Origin: an uncultured Eubacteriales bacterium | GTDB taxonomy: Bacteria; Bacillota; Clostridia; Christensenellales; Aristaeellaceae | Direction: 5' to 3' | Length of the DNA stretch: 51,801 nucleotides | NCBI GenBank assembly: GCA_900318145.1 | Contig: ONJM01000019.1 | Span: forward strand, 1 to 51,801 | Part shown: positions 7,328 through 15,117 of the stretch, in pieces | Numbering within the stretch: position 1 is the stretch's first letter | Layout: every line of letters begins with the position of its first letter | Notes under the pieces: model-generated | Seen by the model: the letters and a program-made list of their open reading frames with translations, nothing else | Databases searched by the model: none | Told to the model about the DNA's origin: nothing | Made by a program: the position numbers and the translations under genes

Positions 7328-8773
7328 TCACTTGCCGCCTGCCGTTCCGTATTCATAATTTCCGTTGCCGCGCCAGGGAACGCTCCAGTATCCTTCCCCG
7401 TTCTTCCGCACCCAGTCCGCCTGCTCGGAATGGCTGTTGCCTTCCGGGTCGGTAAAGGAAACGGTAAGCGGCTCATCCTGCAGAGCTTTGTAGATCCGGA
7501 GAGAAACCTGGTGTTTCGCGGGAACGGCTTTTTCCCCGTCCGCTGTATTCAGGCAGACAGAAGCGTTCACAATCTGGTTTCCGGCGTTTTCGATTTCCGC
7601 GGTAATCGTGCTGCCGGAATCATCTATTTCCTCCCGCAGCTCGTCAGCCTGCAGGGCCAGGGCCGCTTCTCTGCCTTTCGGCCGGAGTACAAGCGTATCC
7701 TTCGCGGCGGAAAGATCCGCGTTGGTGAGCGTGCAGGTATAGCGGTCTTCATCCCCCTCCACCGGTGTCAGCGTCAGGATCGTTTCCTGCTCGGGGACCG
7801 GCGTCCGGACGGTTTTCTTTTGGGGAATCGGTGTTGGATCAGGTTTCTTTTCAGGAATCGGCGTTACATCGGGTTCCGCTTCAGGTTCCGGCGTCTCGTC
7901 GGGTTCTTCCTCGGGTTCCGGTGTCACGTCGGGTTCTTCCTCGGGTTCCGGCGTCACGTCGGGTTCTTCCTCGGGTTCCGGCGTCTCGTCGGGTTCCGCT
8001 TCGGGTTCCGGTGTCTCGTCGGGTTCTTCCTCGGGTTCCGGCGTCTCGTCAGGTTCTTCCTCGGGTTCCGGTGTCACGTCGGGTTCTTCCTTGGGTTCCG
8101 GCGTCTCGTCGGGTTCTTCCTCGGGTTCCGGCGTCTCGTCGGGTTCTTCCTCGGGTTCCGGCGTCTCGTCGGGTTCTTCCTCGGGTTCCGGTGTCACGTC
8201 GGGTTCTTCCTCGGGTTCCGGCGTCTCGTCGGGTTCCTCTTCAGGTTCCGGCGTCTCGTCGGGTTCTTCCTCGGGTTCCGGCGTCTCGTCGGGTTCCTCT
8301 TCAGGTCCCGGCGTCTCGTCGGGTTCTTCCTCGGGTTCCGGCGTCTCGTCGGGTTCCTCTTCAGGTCCCGGCGTCTCGTCGGGTTCTTCCCCGGGTTCCG
8401 GTGTCAAGTCGGGTTCCTCTTCAGGGGTAAGCGTCTGCTCCGGAACCGGGTTCACCCAGCCGCACAGGACACACTGACCTTTGCGGAACACATGGCGGCA
8501 GATCTCCTCCGCGTTGTCCACGTCGCGGACAGACAGCTCCTGCCCGCAGATTTCGCAGACAACCTGCACCACAGCCCGGCCGGAAACACGGTGGTTTTCC
8601 GCGTCCAGGGGTTCATAATAGGGCGCGTCAAAATAATACAGCTCACGGGTCTGTTCATGGGCGCACACCTCGGTTGAGCCGGCGTCCTGCGTTTCTTCCT
8701 CCGCGAACACAGGAAGCGTGAGCAGAAGCAGCGCCAGCAGCATCACCGAAAGCGCCGGAATAATCCGTTTCAT
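7328..8773 (-). CDS. Secreted protein with cysteine-rich head and 10-residue acidic Pro repeats
   Basis: A 481-residue exported protein of unknown function. A signal peptide (residues 1-24) is followed by a head with CAH, CEICG, CRH and CVLCG, which could bind zinc. Then about 20 tandem copies of a 10-residue unit, most often PEPEEEPDET (roughly residues 120-320), give a long, stiff, acidic linker. The C-terminal 140 residues form a separate, soluble-looking domain (YTCTLTNADLSA..., ASVCLNTADGEK..., SVPWRGNGNYEYGTAGGK) with beta-strand patterns. The ATG at 8773 starts the signal peptide. It has its own promoter facing away from RNA-A and rny. The layout (signal, Cys-rich head, long Pro linker) matches the protein at 10774-12354 on the other side of rny, so the two may be functional relatives. 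Likely located at the cell surface. Confidence 0.8.
   Translation of the reverse strand: MKRIIPALSVMLLALLLLTLPVFAEEETQDAGSTEVCAHEQTRELYYFDAPYYEPLDAENHRVSGRAVVQVVCEICGQELSVRDVDNAEEICRHVFRKGQCVLCGWVNPVPEQTLTPEEEPDLTPEPGEEPDETPGPEEEPDETPEPEEEPDETPGPEEEPDETPEPEEEPDETPEPEEEPDETPEPEEEPDVTPEPEEEPDETPEPEEEPDETPEPEEEPDETPEPKEEPDVTPEPEEEPDETPEPEEEPDETPEPEAEPDETPEPEEEPDVTPEPEEEPDVTPEPEEEPDETPEPEAEPDVTPIPEKKPDPTPIPQKKTVRTPVPEQETILTLTPVEGDEDRYTCTLTNADLSAAKDTLVLRPKGREAALALQADELREEIDDSGSTITAEIENAGNQIVNASVCLNTADGEKAVPAKHQVSLRIYKALQDEPLTVSFTDPEGNSHSEQADWVRKNGEGYWSVPWRGNGNYEYGTAGGK
7860..8431 (-). repeat. Tandem 30-bp repeat array inside the secreted-protein gene
   Basis: About 19-20 head-to-tail copies of a 30-bp unit, with variation mainly at codons 4, 9 and 10 of each unit (for example PDET/PDVT, EEE/EAE/KEE, PEPE/PGPE). 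Period is a multiple of three, so copy changes keep the reading frame and would lengthen or shorten the linker. Confidence 0.95.
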
Positions 8774-8825
8774 AATCCTGAATAATTCCCTCCGTATGCT
8801 TTTCCCATTTTGGGAAAGCCTTATT

Positions 8826-8854
8826 ATTTTATTCGTTCCTATTTAAAATGTCAA
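8826..8854 (-). promoter_or_regulatory. Promoter of the secreted repeat-protein gene
   Basis: On the minus strand TTGACA (8849-8854), a 17-base spacer and TAAAAT (8826-8831). The leader that follows has a small hairpin CTTTCCCA/TGGGAAAAG near 8798-8817 and GGAGGG ahead of the start codon. It lies back to back with the RNA-A promoter. Confidence 0.8.
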
Positions 8855-8882
8855 ACTTTCGCTGATCCTGCCCCGTGTCGGC

Positions 8883-8911
8883 TTGACAATTGTTACAAAA
8901 TCATGTAGCAT
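8883..8911 (+). promoter_or_regulatory. Promoter of candidate RNA-A
   Basis: Perfect TTGACA (8883-8888), a 17-base spacer and TAGCAT (8906-8911), with ATAT following. Transcription would start near 8918, at the base of the closing stem of RNA-A. Confidence 0.65.
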
Positions 8912-8917
8912 ATATTT

Positions 8918-9103
8918 GTTCGGCTGCGTGAGCATTCGCGCGCTGTGTCGATAGAGTATTCCCAAATGTACCAACGCGGGGGCTTTCTCCGCGATCTGTT
9001 TTCGGGCGTCCTTCAGGGCGAACCGCATACCGATGACACCGGGATTGCCTCGGTCGAAGCAGCGTACAGCCGTACGAAGCGTTTAGTTTCGTGCGGTTTT
9101 TTG
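8918..9103 (+). ncRNA. Candidate structured RNA-A upstream of rny, related to RNA-B
   Basis: A transcript of about 185 bases between a TTGACA promoter and an intrinsic terminator, with no credible gene inside. GTTCGGCTG (8919-8927) pairs with CAGCCGTAC (9067-9075) as a closing stem with one mismatch. Inside, TCGATAGAG pairs with CTCGGTCGA, then ATGT (8966-8969) with GCAT (9025-9028), enclosing two hairpins: CGCGG/CCGCG (8975-8993) and TTCG/CGAA (9001-9022). CGCATACCGATGACACC (9024-9040) is nearly the same as 999-1015 in RNA-B, and the paired partner changes with it (ATGT here, TATGCG there), which supports real structure. It may be a free RNA (6S RNA is the known family closest in size and gene number) or a leader controlling rny. 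Confidence 0.55.
9070..9102 (+). terminator. Intrinsic terminator after RNA-A, before rny
   Basis: CCGTACGAA (9070-9078) pairs with TTCGTGCGG (9088-9096), followed by six T. The 5' arm shares bases with the 3' strand of the RNA-A closing stem (9067-9075), so the two folds exclude each other. Confidence 0.85.
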
Positions 9104-9155
9104 TGCGCCGGCATATGAATGAAGTTTGAGATTATGAAGGAAAAGGAGGGAACCT

Positions 9156-10718
9156 ATGGATCCGATTGTCGCGATTGTGATTGCCCTGGCAACCCTGTGT
9201 ATCGGGCTGCTGGTGGGCTACACATACCGGAAAAACCAGACGGAACGGAAAATTGACCGTACGGAGGAATACGCAAAACGCCTGTACGACGACGCCGTCC
9301 GTAAGGCGGAAGACTACAAAAAGGAAAAAGTGCTGGAAGCCAAGGAGGAGATCCTGAAGGCCAAAGCCGAAAACGACCGGGAACGTGCGGAGAACGAAAA
9401 GGAAATCCGTGAGCGCCGCAATGAAATCCAGAAAAACGAACGTCGGCTGATTCAGCGGGAAGAAACGCTGGACCGGAAAGCCAACAACCTGGAAACCCGT
9501 GAGGAAGGGCTGAATGAGAGAGTTGCCGCCCTTGCGAAGCAGGAAGAAGAACTGGCTGAGCTGAAAACAAAGCAGCTGTCAGAACTTGAGCGGATCGCGG
9601 GCCTGACGAAGGACGAAGCGAAGCAGCTGGTCATCGACCGGGTGCAGAAGGAAGCGTACCACGACGCGGCCGCGTCCGTACGGGAAATCGAGACCCAGGC
9701 GAAGGAAGAGGGCGAAAAGAAGGCCCGGAACATTATTGCCCTGGCAATTCAGAAATGCGCGGCGGATCACGTCGCCGAAAGCACCGTCAGCGTTATCTCC
9801 CTGCCGAACGACGATATGAAGGGCCGGATCATCGGACGTGAAGGCCGGAACATCCGGGCGCTGGAAACGGCCACGGGCGTGGATCTGATTATCGACGATA
9901 CGCCGGAAGCGGTCATCGTTTCCGCTTTCGACCCGGTACGCCGGGAAGTCGCGCGCCTGGCGGTGGAAAAGCTCATTATGGACGGGCGGATTCATCCGGC
10001 GCGCATCGAGGAAATGGTGGAAAAAGCCCGGAAGGAAGTGGACAATCAGATCCGGGAAGCCGGGGAGAACGCCGTTTTCGAGACCAACCAGCACGGAATC
10101 CATCACGAACTGGTGAAGCTCCTGGGGCGGCTGCGTTTCCGGACGAGCTACGGTCAGAACGTTCTGAAGCATTCCATCGAGGTAAGCCATCTGGCAGGGC
10201 TGATGGCAGCGGAACTGGGCGCGGACGTGCAGCTGGCCAAACGCGCCGGACTGCTGCATGACATCGGAAAAGCCGTGGACCATGAAAGCGAAGGCACCCA
10301 CGTTACTCTCGGCGCTGAGCTGGCGCGGAAATACCACGAAAATAACGATGTGGTGCACTGCATCATGGCGCACCACAACGATGTGGATCCGCAGACGGTG
10401 GAAGCGGTGCTTGTGCAGGCGGCGGACGCGATTTCCGCGGCGCGGCCCGGTGCAAGGCGCGAGAGCCTGGAGAACTATATCAAGCGCCTGGAGAAACTGG
10501 AGGAAATCGCCAACAGCTTCGACGGCGTGGACAAGAGCTACGCGATTCAGTCCGGCCGCGAAGTCCGGATTATGGTGAAGCCGGAGGACGTTTCCGACGA
10601 GGGCATCAAGGTGATGGCCCGGGAAATCGCCAAACGGATCGAGGAACAGATGGAGTACCCCGGACAGATCCGGGTAAATGTCATCCGCGAAACCCGGAGT
10701 ACCGAATACGCGAAATAA
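9156..10718 (+). CDS. rny: Ribonuclease Y
   Basis: Membrane-anchored endoribonuclease that starts decay of many mRNAs in Bacillota, 520 residues as usual for the family. Residues 3-24 form the N-terminal membrane anchor. Residues 30-205 are a long charged coiled coil rich in Glu/Lys/Arg. A KH domain follows ([19 protein letters not shown], about residues 222-240). The HD domain holds HSIEVSHL and the metal-binding pair HDIGK near residues 368-369, with a further histidine pair in MAHHNDV. The ATG at 9156 follows AAAGGAGGG. There is no clear promoter between the RNA-A terminator and rny, so its transcription may come from read-through of RNA-A. It ends at a strong shared terminator. Confidence 0.97.
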   Translation: MDPIVAIVIALATLCIGLLVGYTYRKNQTERKIDRTEEYAKRLYDDAVRKAEDYKKEKVLEAKEEILKAKAENDRERAENEKEIRERRNEIQKNERRLIQREETLDRKANNLETREEGLNERVAALAKQEEELAELKTKQLSELERIAGLTKDEAKQLVIDRVQKEAYHDAAASVREIETQAKEEGEKKARNIIALAIQKCAADHVAESTVSVISLPNDDMKGRIIGREGRNIRALETATGVDLIIDDTPEAVIVSAFDPVRREVARLAVEKLIMDGRIHPARIEEMVEKARKEVDNQIREAGENAVFETNQHGIHHELVKLLGRLRFRTSYGQNVLKHSIEVSHLAGLMAAELGADVQLAKRAGLLHDIGKAVDHESEGTHVTLGAELARKYHENNDVVHCIMAHHNDVDPQTVEAVLVQAADAISAARPGARRESLENYIKRLEKLEEIANSFDGVDKSYAIQSGREVRIMVKPEDVSDEGIKVMAREIAKRIEEQMEYPGQIRVNVIRETRSTEYAK

Positions 10719-10733
10719 GCGAAAAAGCCAATG

Positions 10734-10765
10734 CGAAAGCCACGGGCGCAGACCCGTGGCTTTCG
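10734..10765. terminator. Bidirectional terminator between rny and the convergent repeat-protein gene
   Basis: CGAAAGCCACGGG (10734-10746) pairs perfectly with CCCGTGGCTTTCG (10753-10765), a 13-bp stem with a 6-base loop lying between two convergent stop codons. T runs are short on both sides. Confidence 0.85.
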
Positions 10766-10773
10766 TTGTATCC

Positions 10774-12354
10774 CTATTTCCCGAGCATCCGCTGAAGGGG
10801 AGAAGAAGTCTCCGGTTCAGGCCAGATTCTTTCGCCGGGAACCGGTGCCTCCGCGTCGGGACTGCCTTCCAGATTCAGCCGGCGGGAAGGATAAGCCCTT
10901 GAGAAAAAGGGATACTTCTCCACATTGCGGATGACGGATTCACGGTTTTCACCGATTCCGGACGAATCCGCTCCTCCGGCAGCCGGCGCCGGCGTTGCTG
11001 TCGGTGTCCGCGTCGGAACGGATGTCGGGACCTGTGTCGGAGCAGGTGTCGGTACCTGCGTCGGAGCAGCAGTCGCAGGCGGGTTCGTTTCAGGAGGAAC
11101 CGTCGGCGGAAGCGTCTCCGGCGCAGGGGGCTGTGTGATAACCGGCGCTTTTGTCCGCGCCGGCGTCGGCGAAGGCGTAATCACAATTACCGGCGGTTCT
11201 CCGGTTTGACCGGACGGAGGATTTGTTGTGGAATCACCCGAAGGCAGAATCACCGGCAGCTCCGGTGTCGGTTCTGTAACAGGCATTTCCGTCGGCAGAA
11301 CGATCGGAGCTTCTGTCGGCGCGGCTGTCGGACCTTCCGTCGGCAGGGTCACCGGCGCCTCCGTCGGAGCCGCTGTCGGACTTTCCGTCGGCAGGGTCAC
11401 CGGCGCCTCCGTCGGAGCCGCTGTCGGACCTTCCGTCGGCAGGGTCACCGGCGCCTCCGTCGGAGCCGCTGTCGGACCTTCCGTCGGCAGGGTCACCGGC
11501 GCTTCTGTCGGAGCCGCTGTCGGACCTTCCGTCGGCAGGGTCACCGGCGCTTCCGTCGGAGCCGCTGTCGGACTTTCCGTCGGCAAGGTCACCGGCACCT
11601 CCGTCGGAGCCGCTGTCGGACTTTCCGTCGGCGGATTGGTAGGGGTATTCTTTGGTTTCTTTGTCGGCTTTTCCGTGGGCGGATCCGTAGGTGCCTTCGT
11701 CGGGACCTCCGTCGGCGGATTGGTGGGGGTATTCTTCGGTTTCTTTGTCGGCTTTTCCGTGGGCGGATCTGTAGGTGCCTTCGTCGGGACTTCCGTCGGC
11801 GGATTGGTGGGGGTATTCTTCGGTTTCTTTGTCGGCTTTTCCGTGGGCGGATCCGCAGGTGCCTTCGTCGGTGTTTCCGTCGGCGGATTGGTGGGGGTGT
11901 TCTTCGGTTTCTTCGTCGGCTTTTCCGTGGGCGGATCTGTAGGTGCCTTCGTCGGTGGATCCGTAGGCGGGTCTGTCGGCGGATTCGTAGGCGGGTCTGT
12001 GGGTGGGTTTGTCGGCGGATTCGTCGGCGGATCTGTGGGTGGGTTTGTCGGTGGATCCGTAGGCGGGTCTGTCGGGGGATCCGTAGGCGGATTCGTCGGC
12101 GGATCCGGCAGGGATCCTGTCGGGCGCCAGGACTCTGGATACTGAGCGAACTGCTGTCCGCAGCTGCGGCAGAACCAGGCGTATACCTCGCCCGGAATAC
12201 CGTCCCGCTCTTCCTGCCGGAGGACCCTTTCCTCCGGTTCCAGCACCGCATCGCAGGCGTCGCACGGGACCGGATCACTCAAAGATACCGCGGCAACGCA
12301 AAGCAGTGCGGCGCACAGCGCTGCGAAAAAACGGGTTTTTCCCCTGTTTTTCAT
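10774..12354 (-). CDS. Secreted protein with zinc-ribbon-like head and long Pro/Thr repeat region
   Basis: A 526-residue exported protein of unknown function. A signal peptide (1-24) leads to a head with CDAC and CRSC about 35 residues apart, a zinc-ribbon spacing. Then come PPTDPPT/PPTNPPT units, four copies of a 28-residue unit around EKPTKKPKNTPTNPP, and about seven copies of a 16-residue unit around GPTAAPTEAPVTLPTE. A Pro-rich stretch and a short charged tail (ENRESVIRNVEKYPFF...) close it. The second of two ATGs (12354) is chosen because GGAGG lies 7 bases upstream; for the first (12360) the gap is 1 base. It may span the cell wall or be O-glycosylated on its many Thr residues (inference). 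Its layout echoes the protein at 7328-8773. Confidence 0.8.
   Translation of the reverse strand: MKNRGKTRFFAALCAALLCVAAVSLSDPVPCDACDAVLEPEERVLRQEERDGIPGEVYAWFCRSCGQQFAQYPESWRPTGSLPDPPTNPPTDPPTDPPTDPPTNPPTDPPTNPPTNPPTDPPTNPPTDPPTDPPTKAPTDPPTEKPTKKPKNTPTNPPTETPTKAPADPPTEKPTKKPKNTPTNPPTEVPTKAPTDPPTEKPTKKPKNTPTNPPTEVPTKAPTDPPTEKPTKKPKNTPTNPPTESPTAAPTEVPVTLPTESPTAAPTEAPVTLPTEGPTAAPTEAPVTLPTEGPTAAPTEAPVTLPTEGPTAAPTEAPVTLPTESPTAAPTEAPVTLPTEGPTAAPTEAPIVLPTEMPVTEPTPELPVILPSGDSTTNPPSGQTGEPPVIVITPSPTPARTKAPVITQPPAPETLPPTVPPETNPPATAAPTQVPTPAPTQVPTSVPTRTPTATPAPAAGGADSSGIGENRESVIRNVEKYPFFSRAYPSRRLNLEGSPDAEAPVPGERIWPEPETSSPLQRMLGK
11290..12110 (-). repeat. Nested tandem repeats (84-bp, 48-bp and 12/24-bp units)
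   Basis: Three repeat classes lie end to end in the gene: about seven 48-bp units (about 11290-11630), four 84-bp units (about 11630-11960) and shorter PPTDPP units of 12 bp (about 11960-12110). All are in frame. Neighbouring copies are nearly identical at DNA level, pointing to recent slippage or unequal exchange. Confidence 0.92.
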
Positions 12355-12384
12355 GCTCATTCCTCCCCGGAATGGGTTTTCTTC

Positions 12385-12413
12385 ATTTTCCGACAGCGGG
12401 ACCGTATTGTCAA
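12385..12413 (-). promoter_or_regulatory. Promoter of the Pro/Thr repeat-protein gene
   Basis: Minus-strand TTGACA (12408-12413), 17-base spacer, weak -10 GAAAAT (12385-12390). It is back to back with the promoter at 12443-12471. Confidence 0.6.
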
Positions 12414-12442
12414 GCACAAGATATGACGTAAATCCGCTCAAG

Positions 12443-12471
12443 TTGTCACGAAATCGGCGATATGCTATAAT
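12443..12471 (+). promoter_or_regulatory. Promoter of the TPR-like/acyltransferase operon
   Basis: TTGTCA (12443-12448), 17-base spacer and perfect TATAAT (12466-12471). Start of transcription would be near 12478, just before GGAAGGAAGGG, so the leader is very short. Confidence 0.82.
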
Positions 12472-12495
12472 CACGCGGGAAGGAAGGGTGTTCCG

Positions 12496-15117
12496 ATGCT
12501 GATAGATTTAACCTGCCCCGCTGAGGTTTTTCAGACAGCGCTGCCCACGGACGAGATCCCGGCCGTGAGTCTGTCCCTGTATAACCTTAGCGACCGGGTC
12601 ATTGTTTCCGCCGAAGTGACGCTGAAGCTCCTGAGCGGCAGCGGCTCGGAAAAAGAACGGGTTGTCTACCGGGCGCGGGCGCTGAACGGCAGGCCGCATT
12701 CCACTTTCCTGATGAGCGTTCCCTGCTCTCCCAACCCTTCCGTGCGCAGGGCGGACGTAACCATCGACAAGGTCTGGTTCAACGACAACGCCGTATGGCG
12801 GCGGGAAATGAGTGCCAGTACGGAATATACCCCCAACGATCTGCCGGTTTCCCGGGCCCTGACCAACCTCCGCTTTGTGGCGGGGGAAACGGCTGTCGGC
12901 TTTCCCAGCCAGCAGGAAGGGCTGTGGGTTTGCGTATGCGGACGGCCAAACCCGGACAGCGAGGAATACTGCGCGCGGTGCCGGCGGCAGAAGGAAGCCG
13001 TTTTCATCCGTTACAACCGGGAAGCGGTGGATAAACAGGTTGCCCAGCGGGAGCGGCAGCTGGATCTTTCCACCCGGAACGTCCGGGAAGATACCACCCG
13101 GATGCAGCGCATCCGGGAAGAAGAGTACAACCGGAAGCAGAGCCGGAAAGCCCGGCGGAAGCACCTGGCGCTCAGCCTGCCGGTCTGCGCTGCCATCGTG
13201 GCGGTCCTGCTGTTCGCGGGCGTGCCCGCGCTGCGGTTCTGGACCGCTGAACGGGCCATGGCCGGAGAAAGATGGACTGACGCGGCGAAAACGCTGCGGG
13301 ATCTCGGCAGCTTCCCTGGAGCGGAAAAACAGCTTGAGGAATGCGAATGGCAGGCAGCCCGGGAACTGCATGAATCCGCGGTGACCGCGGAAGAGTTTAA
13401 AACCGCGGCGGACGCGCTGCGCGCCGTAACCGGCCATCCTGAAAGCATCGGCATGGCGGAAGAGGACGATCTGGCAAGAGCGCGGATCTCCCTGGACAGC
13501 AGGGATACGGAAGCTGCCTGGGAAGCGCTGGAATCCCTGTCCCCGGAGGATCCTCGCCGGACGGACATGGAAAATGAAATCCTGTTTACGGAAGCAAAAA
13601 TCGAAATGGGCGCCGAAAACTACGCCGCGGCGCGGGAATTGTTCCTGACGCTGACGGACGCATTCCCGGACGCGGCGGATCTGGCCGCGGAATGCGTCTA
13701 TATCCCCGCCTCCCGGATGATTGACGAAGGGCGGTATACCGAGGCTATTTCGGAGATGAACCGGATTCCGGAACATCCCCAGAGCCGGAACGCCATTCTG
13801 GAATGCCATTACCGGATGGGCGAGGATGCCCTGGAAGCGGAAGATCTGGAAACAGCGGCCGCGGAGTTTCTGCTGGCCGGCAGCTACGGAGACGCGGCGG
13901 AACGAAGCCGGGACGCGGTTTTCGCCATGGCTGAAAACGCGTACGCCGCGGGCGATATCGCGGCAGCGCAGGCGCTGTACGCTTCCATTCCCGGATATGA
14001 ACCGGCCGACGCGCGGAATAACGAATGCCTGCTGGCGCTTGCGAAGGAAGCTCTGGAGAATAAGGAATATGAACGCTCCGCGGAGCTGCTCGCCGCGCTT
14101 CCGGAAGGATACCCCGGAGCGGAGGACCTGATTCCCCGGGTAAACTATCTGGCCGGAACGGATGCCCTGCGGAACAGGGATTACGAGCAGGCCGTCCTCC
14201 TTCTGGAGCGCGCCGGGGAATACCGGGACGCCGCGTCCAAACTGGATTCCGCGCTGGACACTCTGATCAAGGAAAAACTGAAAACCGGGGATATTCAGGG
14301 AGCGCAGGAGCTGCTCCCCCGGATTACCCGCAGCAAAAATTATGAAAAATACCGGATGGAAACAGAATACCTGGACGCGGTCGCCCAGACCGTGAAGGAA
14401 AACCGCGATCCGGAAAAACTGGCCGCCCGGTTTGAAGCGCTGGGCAGCTACAGGGAATCGGAAAGCTGGGCCCGGGATATGTATTATGAAGCCGCACGGA
14501 TCCGGGAGGAGCAGGGGGATACCCTGAAAGCCGCCCGGGAATATGCCAAAGCCGGAAACACGGAGGACGCGGCGGAACGGGCCGCCGCTCTGTTTGACAT
14601 GTATTACGGGAAACCGGCCGAATCCGCCCGCGCGGCCATGGAAGCCGGAAACTGGAGTGAGGCGGTAACGCTTCTGGAAGCCCTGGACCGGACCGGGCTG
14701 CCGAAGAAATACGCGGATCTGCCGAAGCTGTACGAAGACGCGTGCGTCAAGGCCGGGGAAGCGCTGTATCAGGCCGGCAGGCCCTACGAGGCTGCCCGGT
14801 TTTTCCGGCTGGTGGAGGATCCGCGGCGCGTGTCCCGGTGGATGTCCGCGGCGTGCTACAGGATTATCGGAAAATGGGCGGACCGGGACGGAAATATCGC
14901 CGCGGAATTCCGGGAGGACAGCACCTGCACCATCGCCGGGGAATCTTTCGTCTTCCTGGTGCAGGACAGCTATACCCTCCGCACGGAAACAGACGGCGAA
15001 ATGGCCGCCAATTTCCGGATTTCCACGCTGACGGATCACCAGCTGACCCTGCGGGACATGCGGGAAGGCCGGGAGCGGAGCTATGAGCTGCGGCGCGTCG
15101 TGGAGGACGAAGAGTGA
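12496..15117 (+). CDS. Membrane protein with zinc ribbon and TPR-like helical repeats
   Basis: An 873-residue protein that I cannot name. Residues 1-130 look like a beta-sandwich (VSLSLYNLSDRVIVSAEVTLKLL). A zinc ribbon follows: CVC at 146-148 and CARC at 159-162 (typical wording CGRPNPDSEEYCARC). A charged helix leads to one membrane segment (223-247). The rest (250-800) is made of alpha-helical repeats of about 35-45 residues with Ala/Leu/Tyr patterns such as AENYAAARELFLTLTDAFPDA, close to TPR/SEL1-like repeats, and the last 70 residues are beta-rich. There is no enzyme motif. One membrane pass puts the repeats outside if the N-terminus is cytoplasmic. It overlaps the acyltransferase gene by one base (TGATG), so the products are probably made together and may interact. 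Confidence 0.75.
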   Translation: MLIDLTCPAEVFQTALPTDEIPAVSLSLYNLSDRVIVSAEVTLKLLSGSGSEKERVVYRARALNGRPHSTFLMSVPCSPNPSVRRADVTIDKVWFNDNAVWRREMSASTEYTPNDLPVSRALTNLRFVAGETAVGFPSQQEGLWVCVCGRPNPDSEEYCARCRRQKEAVFIRYNREAVDKQVAQRERQLDLSTRNVREDTTRMQRIREEEYNRKQSRKARRKHLALSLPVCAAIVAVLLFAGVPALRFWTAERAMAGERWTDAAKTLRDLGSFPGAEKQLEECEWQAARELHESAVTAEEFKTAADALRAVTGHPESIGMAEEDDLARARISLDSRDTEAAWEALESLSPEDPRRTDMENEILFTEAKIEMGAENYAAARELFLTLTDAFPDAADLAAECVYIPASRMIDEGRYTEAISEMNRIPEHPQSRNAILECHYRMGEDALEAEDLETAAAEFLLAGSYGDAAERSRDAVFAMAENAYAAGDIAAAQALYASIPGYEPADARNNECLLALAKEALENKEYERSAELLAALPEGYPGAEDLIPRVNYLAGTDALRNRDYEQAVLLLERAGEYRDAASKLDSALDTLIKEKLKTGDIQGAQELLPRITRSKNYEKYRMETEYLDAVAQTVKENRDPEKLAARFEALGSYRESESWARDMYYEAARIREEQGDTLKAAREYAKAGNTEDAAERAAALFDMYYGKPAESARAAMEAGNWSEAVTLLEALDRTGLPKKYADLPKLYEDACVKAGEALYQAGRPYEAARFFRLVEDPRRVSRWMSAACYRIIGKWADRDGNIAAEFREDSTCTIAGESFVFLVQDSYTLRTETDGEMAANFRISTLTDHQLTLRDMREGRERSYELRRVVEDEE

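Noticed and set aside
7860-8431. CRISPR array
   Set aside because: Repeats are contiguous 30-bp units without unique spacers and lie within a coding frame.
7430-8677. Long open frames on the strand opposite to the acidic repeat protein
   Set aside because: The 30-bp period is a multiple of three and lacks stop codons in several frames, so these frames are by-products. They have no ribosome binding site.
8843-9028. Leftward 61-residue frame within RNA-A
   Set aside because: It lies antisense to the predicted RNA and overlaps the promoters of both flanking units; no ribosome binding site.
11206-12426. Long open frames opposite to the Pro/Thr repeat protein
   Set aside because: Same reason: GC-rich in-frame repeats keep antisense frames open; the predicted Arg/Cys-rich and Gly/Val-rich proteins look artificial.
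12508-15039. 843-residue leftward frame opposite to the TPR-like gene
   Set aside because: Rich in Arg, Pro, Gly and His with no recognisable domain; the plus-strand gene has promoter, ribosome binding site and coherent domains.
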